From Siphonodentalium dalli (taxonomy: Eukaryota; Mollusca; Scaphopoda; Gadilida; Siphonodentaliidae), in the NCBI GenBank assembly GCA_032622095.1, contig CP136065.1, forward strand, positions 208,728,151-208,792,150: 64,000 bases of DNA, given 5' to 3'. The notes under the pieces were generated by a model. The model was not told where the DNA came from, did not search any database, and worked only from the letters and a program-made list of their open reading frames with translations. The translations under genes and the position numbers were made by a program. Of this stretch, positions 1 to 9,300 are shown one piece after another (the first letter of the stretch is position 1; every line of letters begins with the position of its first letter).

Positions 1-128
1 AATGAGATTACAGTGTTTGGTTGGTGAGTTTTATCAAGAAATCAAATAAATTGGCTTCCTTTAGATAATAGTGTTATTGAAATGCTTACTTGACTTGCAT
101 CATTTTATTTTACTATTTGTGTTTTCAG

Positions 129-176
129 AAATGGAACAGGAAGAGGAAGAATCTGACCTGAACAGCATGAATACAA
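129..176 (+). CDS. Internal exon of PHD-finger gene (acidic N-terminal part)
   Basis: A TTTTCAG acceptor precedes this 48-bp exon and a GTGAGT donor follows it. Read in phase 1 it gives an acidic stretch (MEQEEEESDLNSMNTN across the next junction). Its length is a multiple of three and it joins in frame to exons at 515, 902, 1350 and 5611. The gene continues upstream of the window because the exon opens with two bases of a split codon; the internal ATG may or may not be a start. Splice sites and frame are seen directly; membership in one gene is inferred from consistent phase. No function can be assigned to this part. Confidence 0.6.
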
Positions 177-514
177 GTGAGTAATTATTTATAATATTAT
201 TTATTTATCAATATTTTGTCAATGCCAATAATGCCAGGCAAGCCATGTTTTTGCGACATATATCAGATTTTCTCATCTTACACGAACACCGCTCCCAGAA
301 CGCAGTTTTTGCATAATGAGCCATATATATTTTTTGGTTTTTATAAATGTTAATGGCAAAGCAATCATGACATGCCAAAAATACAGCATAATTCTGTCTT
401 TTCATAATTTGAACTTAAGCCATGACTTTACAGCTATGTTTGTTGATGGGATATCAGATGTAAATATAGTAAAACATAACTGATATAGTAAAACATAGTT
501 GTTTCTTTTTTCAG

Positions 515-604
515 ATGATGCCACAGACATTACTCCTGAAGAGAGCAGAGTTATCAGTGACATTATCACTCAAGAAGAGCGCAGAATGAACGAGACAGAA
601 TCCA
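515..604 (+). CDS. Internal exon 2 of PHD-finger gene
   Basis: A TTTTTTCAG acceptor and a GTAAGT donor bound a 90-bp exon (30 codons), phase 1 at both ends. It encodes an acidic, polar segment (DATDITPEESRVISDI, then a run rich in E, R and T). Residues are typical of a disordered linker rather than a folded domain. The frame joins both neighbours without a stop. Confidence 0.65.
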
Positions 605-901
605 GTAAGTTTTTTTCTTACATCAATATTAATATGGTTGCAAGAAAGAATTATTTTAGTTGTTGGCTATTTTTTCATCCAGAAAATCTAATGCATTCAA
701 ATGTTTTAGTTTAAATAATTCCATGTCTACATGTCGGGCACAAAGGTTAATAATTATCAAAACAAGCAAGAATGACAGTTCACTGTCTTTATGGAGATTG
801 ATTGGATAGATAAATATAGTAAAGAGAGAAACATGATTTTTTATGTCTAGTTCAGAATGTGTGTACGGTACATGTATGTAAATGATAATTTGTATTTTCA
901 G

Positions 902-979
902 ACAACTCAAGGGGCACATATTCCAGTTCTGAAGCAAGCAGTGCGTCCTCCACAGAGAGTAGTTCTGCAGATGAAACCA
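902..979 (+). CDS. Internal exon 3 of PHD-finger gene (Ser-rich)
   Basis: A TGTATTTTCAG acceptor and a GTGGAG donor bound a 78-bp exon, again phase 1-1. It encodes a serine-rich low-complexity stretch (SSSEASSASSTESSSADE). The donor is weaker than the others, so the 3' border is the least certain of the four small exons. The in-frame fit to exon 4 supports it. Confidence 0.55.
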
Positions 980-1349
980 GTGGAGTGGTTTTTCATTATT
1001 CGTTATGAATACCAGTTTTGCGTCTGTCCTTCCTTAATATGCGCTACAATGCTGGTGATTCTATTACATAAATCTAGCACATTTCAGCATATGAAGACCA
1101 ATGTTATACTATAAATTGGTATAGTATTCATCTTTTTTAAAACATGCTGAGCTGTAAGAAGCAAAGCCTAGAACTGCTGGATAAGCACATATAATACCAC
1201 ATGTCCTGGATGAAATATACTGAAGCAAACCACTACCAACCTAGAAAAAACATTATTCCTGAAATCTGTCTTAGTCTTGTGTTTCTGCTTCCAAAATCAT
1301 GTCAGAACTTGAGCAATCAATCCATTATATTTATATAATTTTATTGCAG

Positions 1350-1421
1350 CCACAACTACCCAGGTAGAGGATGTCCAGTTGAATGATGACCGAGAAACAA
1401 GTGACGACAACAGAAATACTC
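1350..1421 (+). CDS. Internal exon 4 of PHD-finger gene
   Basis: A TTTTATTGCAG acceptor and a GTAAGT donor bound a 72-bp exon, phase 1-1. It encodes TTTQVEDVQLNDDRETSDDN and a few more polar residues. The intron after it (1422-5610) contains a whole LTR retrotransposon, yet the downstream exon still joins in frame. So the insertion need not have broken the gene. Confidence 0.6.
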
Positions 1422-1684
1422 GTAAGTACCGTAGCAATATTTCTCCATAACATTTTTATCATGTTCGAACAATTGATAAATAAATTATAGTGATGGGGAA
1501 TCTTCTAATATCAGGAGACAGTAGCTTGGGCATGCCAAATAATGGTCTAGTGGTCTAGTCATGATTTTTTAGGAAGAAGCACATAACTATTATAATTTGG
1601 CATGCAATGCACTACACTATCCAAACAATTAGTCAACCAAATAATATTTCACACCCAACATTCATCAATATTTTGAGAATATAC

Positions 1685-2385
1685 TGTAACGGAGTGAGGT
1701 TCTACCAGGTTGACCACATTCACGACAATCTCCGGGGAGTTCCGGTTATTCCGGAAGTCGGCGGAGCTCCTCGAAGATTGTGGTGGGAAGTAGAGTTATC
1801 CCGCCTTAGTGGTAATTAACCTGGTGCAATCTCATTCCGTTAAATATATACCAATTAACGCGCAAGGAGTGGTGTTCGGTGGAGCCACGATACACTTGAT
1901 CTACGGGATTGTGCATTGGGTGTATCGGGGCTGCACTGAGCACTTCTAATTGCGCGTTAGGGTGAAAATTTAAATTGTGTGGTTACCACACCATCTTTTG
2001 GCTCATTCGCAAACTAAGTAGTATCGGCTCTTTATATTTTACAGCCTCTTCGATCTGGTCACAAAATCCACATAACAGTTTCAAAGGTTAATATCATTTA
2101 ACCAGGAACTAGATAAGTTTTTGGGGAATAAATGTTGAACGCTTTCAACAAATTCCCGACATATTAACAAATTGCAAAGATGTACACAAACATATACATT
2201 TAACGGCGAAAACTGAACTCATTCAGTTGGCCATTAGTAGGTAGGAACCCTCCCAGACTTATATAGGATATTTTGGTTAATAAAAGTAATTAAACTCAGC
2301 AGAATTATCATTTGGAAATTCGGGGGAATAAGAATCATGGGAAAATGACCACAACACATAGAGTAGAGAATTGTTGGCGGTTACA
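1685..2385 (+). repeat. 5' LTR
   Basis: 701 bp, TG...CA bounded, with the inverted ends TGTAAC/GTTACA. It matches the 3' LTR nearly base for base apart from a few substitutions (for example ccggttattccgg against ccggtgattccgg) and the insertion in the latter. The small divergence suggests a fairly recent insertion. Confidence 0.85.
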
Positions 2386-2968
2386 CTGGGGGCTCGTTCG
2401 TTTTTCCTCAAATTCAAGTTATTTCCACCGATTTATTTTCTATTTAGTTAGCTCATCTGATGGTCATGCACATAAACATTTTTCAAATGGTTTATATGGG
2501 TGTTCAACATATGTTGGGTGTCAGTTGTCCACTTGTTCATCAGAGTTGTCTCGCCTGGCAAAGGAAATATCATTTCCTGACCAAGCTGATGTTGCTTGTA
2601 CTGGTGTTGGAAATGTTAACTCATCTGATGGTCATACACATAAACATTTTTCAAATGGTTTATATGGGTGTTCAAGGTTGTCTGGCCTGGCAAAGGAAAT
2701 ATCATTTCCTGACCAAGCTGATGTTGCTTGTACTGGTATTGGAAATGTTAACTCATTTGATGGTCAAACACATAAACAATTTTTAAATAGTTTGTATGGG
2801 TGTTCAAGGTTGTCTGGCCTGGCAAAGGAAATACCATTTCCTGACCAAGCTGATGTTGCTTGTACTGGTGTCGGAAATGTTAGCTCATCTGATGGTGATA
2901 CAGATAAACATTTTTCAAATGGATTATATAGGTGTTCAGCGTCGTCTGGCCTGGCAAAGGAAATATAA
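2312..2968 (+). CDS. Repeat-bearing ORF of LTR element (44-residue repeats)
   Basis: An open frame crosses the LTR end and encodes tandem copies of a 44-residue unit containing SSDGHTHKHF, GLAKEISFPDQ and ADVACTGVGNV. Because the DNA repeat is 132 bp, the frame is kept through every copy. The frame stops in the last copy where TCA (Ser) has become TAA (2966-2968). Beyond it the same frame stays open to a TAA at about 3142. An ATG occurs at 2346 inside the LTR; the true start is unclear. The position is that of gag, but no gag motif, CCHC knuckle or protease is seen. Function unknown. Confidence 0.4.
   Translation: MEIRGNKNHGKMTTTHRVENCWRLHWGLVRFSSNSSYFHRFIFYLVSSSDGHAHKHFSNGLYGCSTYVGCQLSTCSSELSRLAKEISFPDQADVACTGVGNVNSSDGHTHKHFSNGLYGCSRLSGLAKEISFPDQADVACTGIGNVNSFDGQTHKQFLNSLYGCSRLSGLAKEIPFPDQADVACTGVGNVSSSDGDTDKHFSNGLYRCSASSGLAKEI
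2387..2397 (+). promoter_or_regulatory. Primer binding site (tRNA-Pro-like)
   Basis: TGGGGGCTCGT begins two bases after the 5' LTR and matches the start of the classical tRNA-Pro primer site of retroviruses and retrotransposons. Similarity fades after about 11-14 bases. Confidence 0.6.
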
Positions 2969-3030
2969 TTTCCTGACCAAGCTAATGTTGCTTGTACTGG
3001 AGTCGGAAATGTTAGCTCAACTGATGGGAA
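2451..3030 (+). repeat. 132-bp tandem repeat inside LTR element
   Basis: Units begin near 2451, 2619, 2751, 2883 and 3015. Spacing is exactly 132 bp for the last four, while the first unit has an extra 36 bp (168 bp). All spacings are multiples of three. Copies differ by scattered substitutions. Confidence 0.85.
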
Positions 3031-3102
3031 TATAAAACATGTGTATAACAACAAAATCAATGGGATTGAAATGATTCCACTGCAGGGTTCCCTGAATTCA
3101 TT

Positions 3103-3285
3103 TGACAGTAGTTCCTCGAGTGTCAGATATTTATTTATTATTTAATGCCATTGAGGAGGCAGGTAAATAAATAACGGATCAGGACTGTTGACAGTGGTTC
3201 CTCGAGTGTCAGATATATTTATTTATTATTTAATGCCACTTATTTTTGTGAGGAGGCAGGTAAATAAATAACGAATCAGGACTGT
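3103..3285 (+). repeat. Tandem duplication of about 90 bp
   Basis: The phrase beginning GACAGTAGTTCCTCGAGTGT and ending in the AACGGATCAGGACTGT-type phrase occurs twice in direct succession (about 3103-3190 and 3194-3285), with a small indel. It separates the two ORF remnants of the LTR element. Confidence 0.7.
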
Positions 3286-3564
3286 GGAGACTATGACTTC
3301 AATTCGTTTAACATCTTCAAAGCTCACTGGGAAAGTTCCAAAAACTCTAAATATAGGCATCCAAATGGTGTTCTGCCTTTTCGTAAGAAGACGGTGGCGG
3401 AACGGACAGCAGTGACCGAAAGACAAAAAGCTGCGGAGGAACGCGCCAGAGTGGTGGTCCAAGCAAGCAGTGCTGCATCGAGCATCGTAAATCGGCTGGG
3501 AGACAGGAGGGTGGTAATAGCAAAGGACAAACAGTTACGATTTGACAAAGTTTTCCGTAAATAG
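3268..3564 (+). CDS. Second ORF remnant of LTR element
   Basis: A frame open from just after a TAA (3265-3267) to TAG (3562-3564), about 98 codons, with no ATG. It encodes a basic and Ala/Glu-rich segment (KKTVAERTAVTERQKAAEER) likely to form a helix, ending LRFDKVFRK. It lies between the tandem duplication and the purine tract. It could be the C-terminal end of a former gag-like protein whose start was lost. No family was recognised. Confidence 0.35.
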   Translation: MTNQDCGDYDFNSFNIFKAHWESSKNSKYRHPNGVLPFRKKTVAERTAVTERQKAAEERARVVVQASSAASSIVNRLGDRRVVIAKDKQLRFDKVFRK

Positions 3565-3692
3565 TTCGCGCAGCAGAAACAGTGATCAGTGACAGCACGA
3601 TAATGGCTCCTCGGCGGGGAGAACTATATAATTTATTTTATTAATATTTACGTTGTATTTTGTATTTGCAATGGACAGATTGTAAATGTGTC

Positions 3693-3706
3693 TGGGAGGG
3701 GGGGAG
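3693..3706 (+). promoter_or_regulatory. Polypurine tract
   Basis: TGGGAGGGGGGGAG lies directly 5' of the 3' LTR start (TGTAACGG at 3707), the expected place for plus-strand priming. Confidence 0.75.
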
Positions 3707-4113
3707 TGTAACGGAGTGAGGTTCTACCAGGTTGACCACATTCACGACAATCTCCGGGGAGTTCCGGTGATTCCGGAAGTCGGCGGAGCTCCTCGAAGAT
3801 TGTGGTGGGAAGTAGAGTTATCCCGCCTTAGTGGTAATTAACCTGGTGCAATCTCATTCCGTTAAATATATACCAATTAACGCGCAAGGAGTGGTGTTCG
3901 GTGGAGCCACGATACACTTGATCTACGGGATTGTGCATTGGGTGTATCGCGGCTGCACTGAGCACTTCTAATTGCGCGTTAGGGTGAAAATTTAAATTGT
4001 GTGGTTACCACACCATCTTTTGGCTCATACGCAAACTAAGTAGTCTCGGCTCTTTATAATTTTCAGCCTCTTCGATCTGGTCACAAAATCCACATAACAG
4101 TTTCAAAGGTTAA

Positions 4114-5112
4114 CCCTTTGAACCCCAGCGGCCGGTATTAGCGGCCGGAATACCGGCCGCTGCGTGAACCTCCATATACCCTAGCGGCCGGTATACCGGC
4201 CGTTGAACCGGCCATTATAACGACCGCCACGTGTTTATAGTTTATAGCTATGCGATTCAATAACAAATCGACGTCTAAACTCTAGTTATATATATCAAAT
4301 ATAAAAAGCCTGTTCAAATTATATTTATATGGTGAAGGGCCTCGATCGCATATCAAGTTGATTTCTTGGCGCATGCGCAGAGCAGCGAAATGCGAAATAA
4401 ATGGTTTATAGTGTACTTATGCACGACATACCCACTAATATATGTTTAAATGGCCCCACAGACATCGGCGGTGGTCAGGGTGTGTATATGGAATGTCTAC
4501 CCGCTATAGTATCGGGTAGGAATATATGCGCATGCGCAGAACATAGGTTGTATATGACAAAAACATGCGTTTTAAGCGAAATGTGGTGTTATATATAGGA
4601 CATATAGCTGCATCATAATTGCAGTTTCTTGCTAATGCCGGGTAGTTGTCTGGTAACCGTTACTAAGGAGAGATTGGGTGGCAAAGTGTCCTTATATTTT
4701 AATGATCATAGAATGGTCCATGCATAACATACATATGTATGCACAATTTCAAACAGGTGCCACCATTGAACATATACATCATTATGCGACTAGATATTGT
4801 ATAAATTAAGGGAACACTACCACTTAATGGTTAGTGCAGTGGTGTCATCCGTTCATTTGTGGTACTTGATTAGCAACCGTTGCTACCTTAAATAATTAAT
4901 TTCATTCGATCTCTCTTAAATTCTTGTCGGATATATCTCAAATTTCACATTAGGGTATTATCGTCATCAAAAACACAATCACTGGCATTGAGTTATGACA
5001 TACCATGCTATAATTGCCTTTTCCAGTCAATTCGGGGTAGTTGCCTAGCAACCGTTACCAAGAAGCTGCCGCGTGGCAAAGTCTTCCGATTTTATAATGA
5101 TCAGTGATCAAT

Positions 5113-5143
<31 letters not shown>

Positions 5144-5281
5144 CTGTAAAGTTTCATACCTGTGTCACAAATTAAACATAACCAACATCATCCAACAAAA
5201 CACTATAAAATTTAAAGGAAAATCCCACGAGGAGCCCAGGGTCAGGGTGTCGGTCGTGGTAGGGAGTCAGGGTTCAAAGGG
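4114..5281. mobile_element. piggyBac-like non-autonomous element
   Basis: 1,168 bp flanked by TTAA on both sides (4110-4113, 5282-5285); the uninterrupted LTR has a single TTAA, so this is a clean target duplication. Terminal inverted repeats are CCCTTTGAACCC / GGGTTCAAAGGG, the CCCTTT-type ends and TTAA target known for piggyBac elements. The left subterminal region holds nested CGGCCGGTAT palindromes (4130-4210), and a G29 run occurs at 5113-5141. No transposase frame is present. Confidence 0.85.
5113..5141 (+). repeat. Poly-G run (29 bp)
   Basis: Uninterrupted G29 within the piggyBac-like element. Runs of this kind often vary in length and are error-prone in assemblies. Confidence 0.9.
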
Positions 5282-5610
5282 TTAATATCATTTAACCTGG
5301 AACTAAATAAGTTTTTGGGGAATAAATGTTGAACGCTTTCAACAAATTCCCGACATATTAACAAATTGCAAAGATGTACACATACATCTACATTAACGGC
5401 GAAAACTGAACTCATTCATTTGGCCATTAGTAGGTAGGAACCCTCCCAGACTTATATAGGATATTTTGGTTAATAAAAGTAATTAAACTCAGTAGAATTA
5501 TCATTTGGAAATTCGGGGAATAAGAATCATGGGAAAATGACCACAACACATAGAGTAGAGAATTGTTGGCGGTTACAATACTAACAATTATTTTTCTTTC
5601 ATTTCAATAG

Positions 5611-5807
5611 AACTTATCGTTCGACTACCATTTCCTGCCAGCCAGACCCGGGTGTGTACAGCCATACCATGTATAATTAACAACTCTAAAGCTAAAGATA
5701 TTCTCTTCATTCAATGTAAAGACTGCAAGCAGAGATTTCACAGATTTTGCAGAAAAATTAGATCCAGAGCAGATAACCTATGCTGGAGTTGTTCTTCATG
5801 TATCTAA
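5611..5807 (+). CDS. Terminal exon with degenerate PHD finger
   Basis: The acceptor TTTCATTTCAATAG leads into an exon that, joined in phase 1 to exon 4, reads 65 codons to a TAA at 5805-5807. The end of the protein has the C4HC3 order of a PHD zinc finger: C and C about five residues apart, then QCKDC, RFHRFC and WSCSSC at the very C-terminus. PHD fingers usually bind histone H3 tails and act in the nucleus; here the spacing is slightly unusual and the chain ends two residues after the last Cys pair. Upstream exons are acidic and Ser-rich. The domain call rests on visible Cys/His spacing. The histone-binding role is inferred, and a treble-clef or transposon-derived zinc domain is possible. 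Confidence 0.65.
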
Positions 5808-6350
5808 TATCCCATAAACTTGTCAAATGTTTTCATTGAGTCACATTTAAAGGGGTACTGAACCCTACTAGAGTAAATCCTTCATATAGTTCATATTTTG
5901 CATCCATGGCTCATAACCATAAATTTGTTCCATATATTCTGTTGAGTATAAATGGAGATGGTCCCCGGAATGCAGAAATGGCCAGGTTTATAGCTAAATA
6001 TAGATTTAATTTAAAGGGGTACAGGTTTATAGTACCCCTTTAAATAAAATTCTAAAGTCAAAATATGAGAAAGATATATTTCCATTGAAACACAATAAAT
6101 ATTAAAACATTATTGAAAATAAGATAGCTTAACCACTGTTCCTGATTTGTTGCCATTCATCGGAAAGCTCTCACTGATATTTCCAACTAAATTCTTACAT
6201 TACTCGATCCCGATTTAGCATGTAATTCGATGGACTATTTTTGCTATGTAATATATGTTTTTATTTATGTAACTTATTATGAAATGGTTTATCAAGCCAC
6301 ACTTATTCTTGTGTGCCTATGATAATTTATTCTTATCTATGTTGACCACA
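5808..6350. other. Probable 3' UTR and flank of PHD gene
   Basis: No open frame of note. It contains an AT-rich stretch with AATAAA-like words near 6043 that could serve as a polyadenylation signal. A short repeated phrase about 'aaaggggta' (5850-6040) is visible. No other feature is seen. Confidence 0.3.
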
Positions 6351-6620
6351 TTAAAGGCATGGATGGCCGTCGCTGTGGCTATTGTCTAAAACTGCCATAA
6401 ATAGACAGAATATTCTTATGCCAAACATAAATATTTCTTAAATAGTATGCCTTTATCAAGTTTAGTATGCTGTGTTATGTAAACAAAAGACTTTGCTTTT
6501 GTTTACATAACACAGCATACAAAACAATAACATACTGTTTTGAAACAGAATTGAAAAACTCGATATTTGAATATTCTGTCTGTTGATGGCCATACTAATG
6601 AAGGTCGTCTGTGCCTTTAA
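6351..6620. mobile_element. Palindromic MITE
   Basis: The left end TTAAAGGCATGGATGGCC is mirrored by the right end GGTCGTCTGTGCCTTTAA. The whole 270 bp is an imperfect inverted repeat, with a near-perfect core palindrome at 6465-6520 (GTATGCTGTGTTATG... and its complement). The target duplication is TTAA or TA; the sequence cannot separate these. No coding capacity. Confidence 0.7.
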
Positions 6621-6784
6621 AGGAATAGTGCCAATTTCTTAGTGCATTTTTGGTAGTACAACTTGCTTTTTTTTTATCAGTGCATGTGTTTTTATAACAT
6701 TCGTTTTTTTGTTTTGTCATTGTTATTAAGTTATAAATAAAATCTGAAACATGACTGTTTTATCTCTTCTCACTACACACTTCA

Positions 6785-6940
6785 TTAACCCTTCCATGAC
6801 TGGAGCTTCCCGAAATTTGGCAAAAACCCTGTGCCAATGCATTCTCCTATACATGCATGTCTCCCATAATGAGTCATGCATATACATTGGCCTAACAATA
6901 TTTACATTGGCCACTTACGCCAGTGCATTCTCATATTGTT
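6785..6940. repeat. Possible degenerate TTAA MITE fragment
   Basis: TTAACCCTTCCATGAC is followed by the phrase CCTGTGCCAATGCATTCTC, also found inside the MITEs at 17424 and 48721. Only one end is recognisable, and the right end merges into a tandem array. Confidence 0.35.
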
Positions 6941-8930
6941 TGTTTCCTCTGTTTAATCTGTTTCCATCGAATCAGAAAAAAAAAAAGTAGAAAAAAATTA
7001 AATAAAAATATATAGTGTAACCACTGTCCCAGCTTGTTTCGTGATATTTCCACTGAATCAACTCGAAATGAAATCTTAATATTGTTCGGGAATGGTTTGT
7101 TTCCTCTGTTTCATCTGTTTCCATCGTATCAGAAAAATAAACAAAAAAATAAATTAAATAAAAATATATAGTGTAACCACTGTCCCAGCTTGTTTCGTGA
7201 TGTTTCCACTGAATCAACTCGAAATGAAATTGCTCCCGAGTCTTAATATTGTTCGGGAATGGTTTGTTTCCTCTGTTTCATCTGTTTCCATCGTATCAGA
7301 AAAAAACAAAAAAAATAATTAAATAAAAATATATAGTGTTACCACTGTCCCAGCTTGTTTCGTGATGTTTCCACTGAATCAACTCGAAATGAAATTGCTC
7401 CGGAGTCTTAATATTGTTCGGGAATGGTTTGTTTCCTCTGTTTCATCTGTTTCCATCGTATCAAAAAAAAAAAATTAAATAAAAATATATAGTGTTACCA
7501 CTGTCCCAGCTTGTTTCGTGATGTTTCCACTGAATCAACTCGAAATGAAATTGCTCCGGAGTCTTAATATTGTTCGGGAATGGTTTGTTTCCTCTGTTTC
7601 ATCTGTTTCCATCGTATCAGAAAAAAACAAAAAAAATAATTAAATAAAAATATATAGTGTTACCACTGTCCCAGCTTGTTTCGTGATGTTTCCACTGAAT
7701 CAACTCAAAATGAAATTGCTCCTGAGTCTTAATATTGTTTGGGAATGGTTTGTTTCCTCTGTTTCCATCGTATCAGGGAAAAAAAAACAAAAAAATAAAT
7801 TAAACTAGAGGTGTGACTGTCCCAATGGGACTACGGATACCCCCCTGTTTTTAAAATACTAAGATGTTTCACATGTCAGTAAACATTTAGTTAAAATAAT
7901 AAAATAACAGTTCCCATTGCAGGTGTACAACCATAACCCTACTCTTAAACCTATTGATAAAAAAATGTAGGAATAAAAGCTTAGACAAAATTATATATGT
8001 TGCGAAAAAAATTCTAAGTTGAAAAAGGGGAATAACTCCACCAAAAAATGTCGGACAGACGTCATAATCGCAGGTGCACAAGTTCCCATGGTACTAAATA
8101 TCTGGGCCACGTTTTTAAAAAATTGACGGAAAAATGTAGGAATAAAAGCTCGGACAAAAGTATACATGTTGCGAAAATTTTCTAAGTCGAAAAAGGGGGG
8201 ATAACTCCACCAAAAAAAGTCTGACAGACGTCATAATCGCAGGTGCACAGGTTCCCATGGTTGTTGATGTCTGTGCCAAGTTTCACGGAAATTGATCAAA
8301 AAACGACTGAGAACAACTCCGGACAAATTTGTGTCCACGGACGACGGACGACGGACGGACGACGGACGGACGACGGACGGACGACGGACGGACGGACGAG
8401 CTGACTCCAGTATACCCCCCCTAACTTCGTTGCGGGAGGTATAATAAAAATATATAGTGTTACCACTGTCCCAGCTTGTTTCGTGATGTTTCAACTCGAA
8501 ATGAAATTGCTCCCGAGTCTTAATATTGTTCGGGAATGGTTTGTTTCCTCTGTTTCATCTGTTTCCATCGTATCAGGAAAAAAAACAAAAAAATAAATTA
8601 AATAAAAATATATAGTGTAACCACTGTCCCAGCTTGTTTCGTGATGTTTCCACTGAATCAACTTGAAATAAAATTGTTACCGAGTTTTAATATTGTTCGG
8701 GAATGGTTTGTTTCCTCTGTTTCCTCTGTTTCCATCGTATCAGAAAAAAAAACAAAAAAATAAATTAAATAAAAATATATAGTGTAACCACTGTCCCAGC
8801 TTGTTTCGTGATGTTTCCACTGAATCAACTTGAAATAAAATTGTTCCCGAGTCTTAATATTGTTCGGGAATGGTTTGTTTCCTCTGTTTCATCTGTTTCC
8901 ATCGTATCAGAAAAAAAAAACAATGTCTAA
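6935..8930 (+). repeat. Tandem array, unit about 156-169 bp
   Basis: About nine copies of a unit containing GGAATGGTTTGTTTCCTCTG, a poly-A/T stretch, ATATATAGTGT and ACTGTCCCAGCTTGTTTCGTG. The GTTTGTTTCCTCTG phrase recurs near 6938, 7094, 7261, 7428, 7584, 7747, 8538, 8706 and 8875. The array is interrupted between the sixth and seventh copies by a foreign 0.64-kb repeat. No coding potential; satellite-like. Confidence 0.9.
7806..8446. mobile_element. (GGAC)n-containing repeat inserted in array
   Basis: A foreign sequence breaks the satellite at its AAATTAAAT position. Inside, a 130-bp phrase (TGTAGGAATAAAAGCT... to CAGGTTCCCATGG) occurs twice. It is followed by an ACGGACGG microsatellite (8337-8398) and the end CTTCGTTGCGGGAGGTATA. 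The layout resembles short mollusc repeats with GACG tails. No open frame, and target duplication is not clear. Confidence 0.6.
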
Positions 8931-9019
8931 AATTTTATGAAAAAAAAAATGCAAGAAAGGGTGGGTGGGTGTAAAAAAATGGAAATGTAAAAAAAAGACC
9001 CCCACGTCTCGCAACTTTT

Positions 9020-9300
9020 TTACGGCCCCCCCCCCCCCCCTGCCCAAAATGATGTTTTAATGCGGCGGTGATGTTCTAAGATGCATTTCCACCCATCACC
9101 TATGCCATAACAAATACGGAGAAGAATGATGTTTACTGCCATCAAACATTTCATGTGACTAACACAAATCAATCACAAATAAAACGAATGAATACTTTAT
9201 TTTATCAACAAATAACCAGTTAAAATGAAAACACCAAAAAGTTTCTACAAACTAACTTTCATTCTTAAATAAAATATTATAAATCAAATAAAAATCTATA
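9020..9300. other. Unassigned spacer with poly-C run
   Basis: A C run at about 9028-9041 followed by AT-rich sequence. No gene, inverted repeat or known element end is seen. Confidence 0.3.

Larger units (their letters stand above)
1685..5577 (+). mobile_element. Non-autonomous LTR retrotransposon
   Basis: Two long direct repeats (1685-2385 and 3707-5577, the latter with a later insertion) start TGTAACGGAGTG and end GGCGGTTACA. The element is flanked by ATAC on both sides (1681-1684, 5578-5581), a 4-bp target-site duplication as in many Gypsy-group elements. A tRNA-Pro-like primer site (TGGGGGCTCGT, 2387) follows the left LTR, and a purine tract (3693-3706) precedes the right one. The 1.3-kb interior has no protease, reverse transcriptase or integrase, only a repeat-bearing ORF and a second short ORF. 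It must therefore be mobilised in trans, and it sits in an intron of the PHD gene. Confidence 0.85.
3707..5577 (+). repeat. 3' LTR interrupted by TTAA element
   Basis: Same sequence as the 5' LTR, but split between CAAAGG and ATATCATTT by an insertion at 4114-5281. Removing the insertion and one TTAA restores a length of about 699 bp, against 701 bp for the 5' LTR. Confidence 0.85.

Noticed and set aside
2764-3060. Minus-strand 98-codon frame through the 132-bp repeats
   Set aside because: Antisense shadow of in-frame tandem repeats; no stop arises because the repeat length is a multiple of three.
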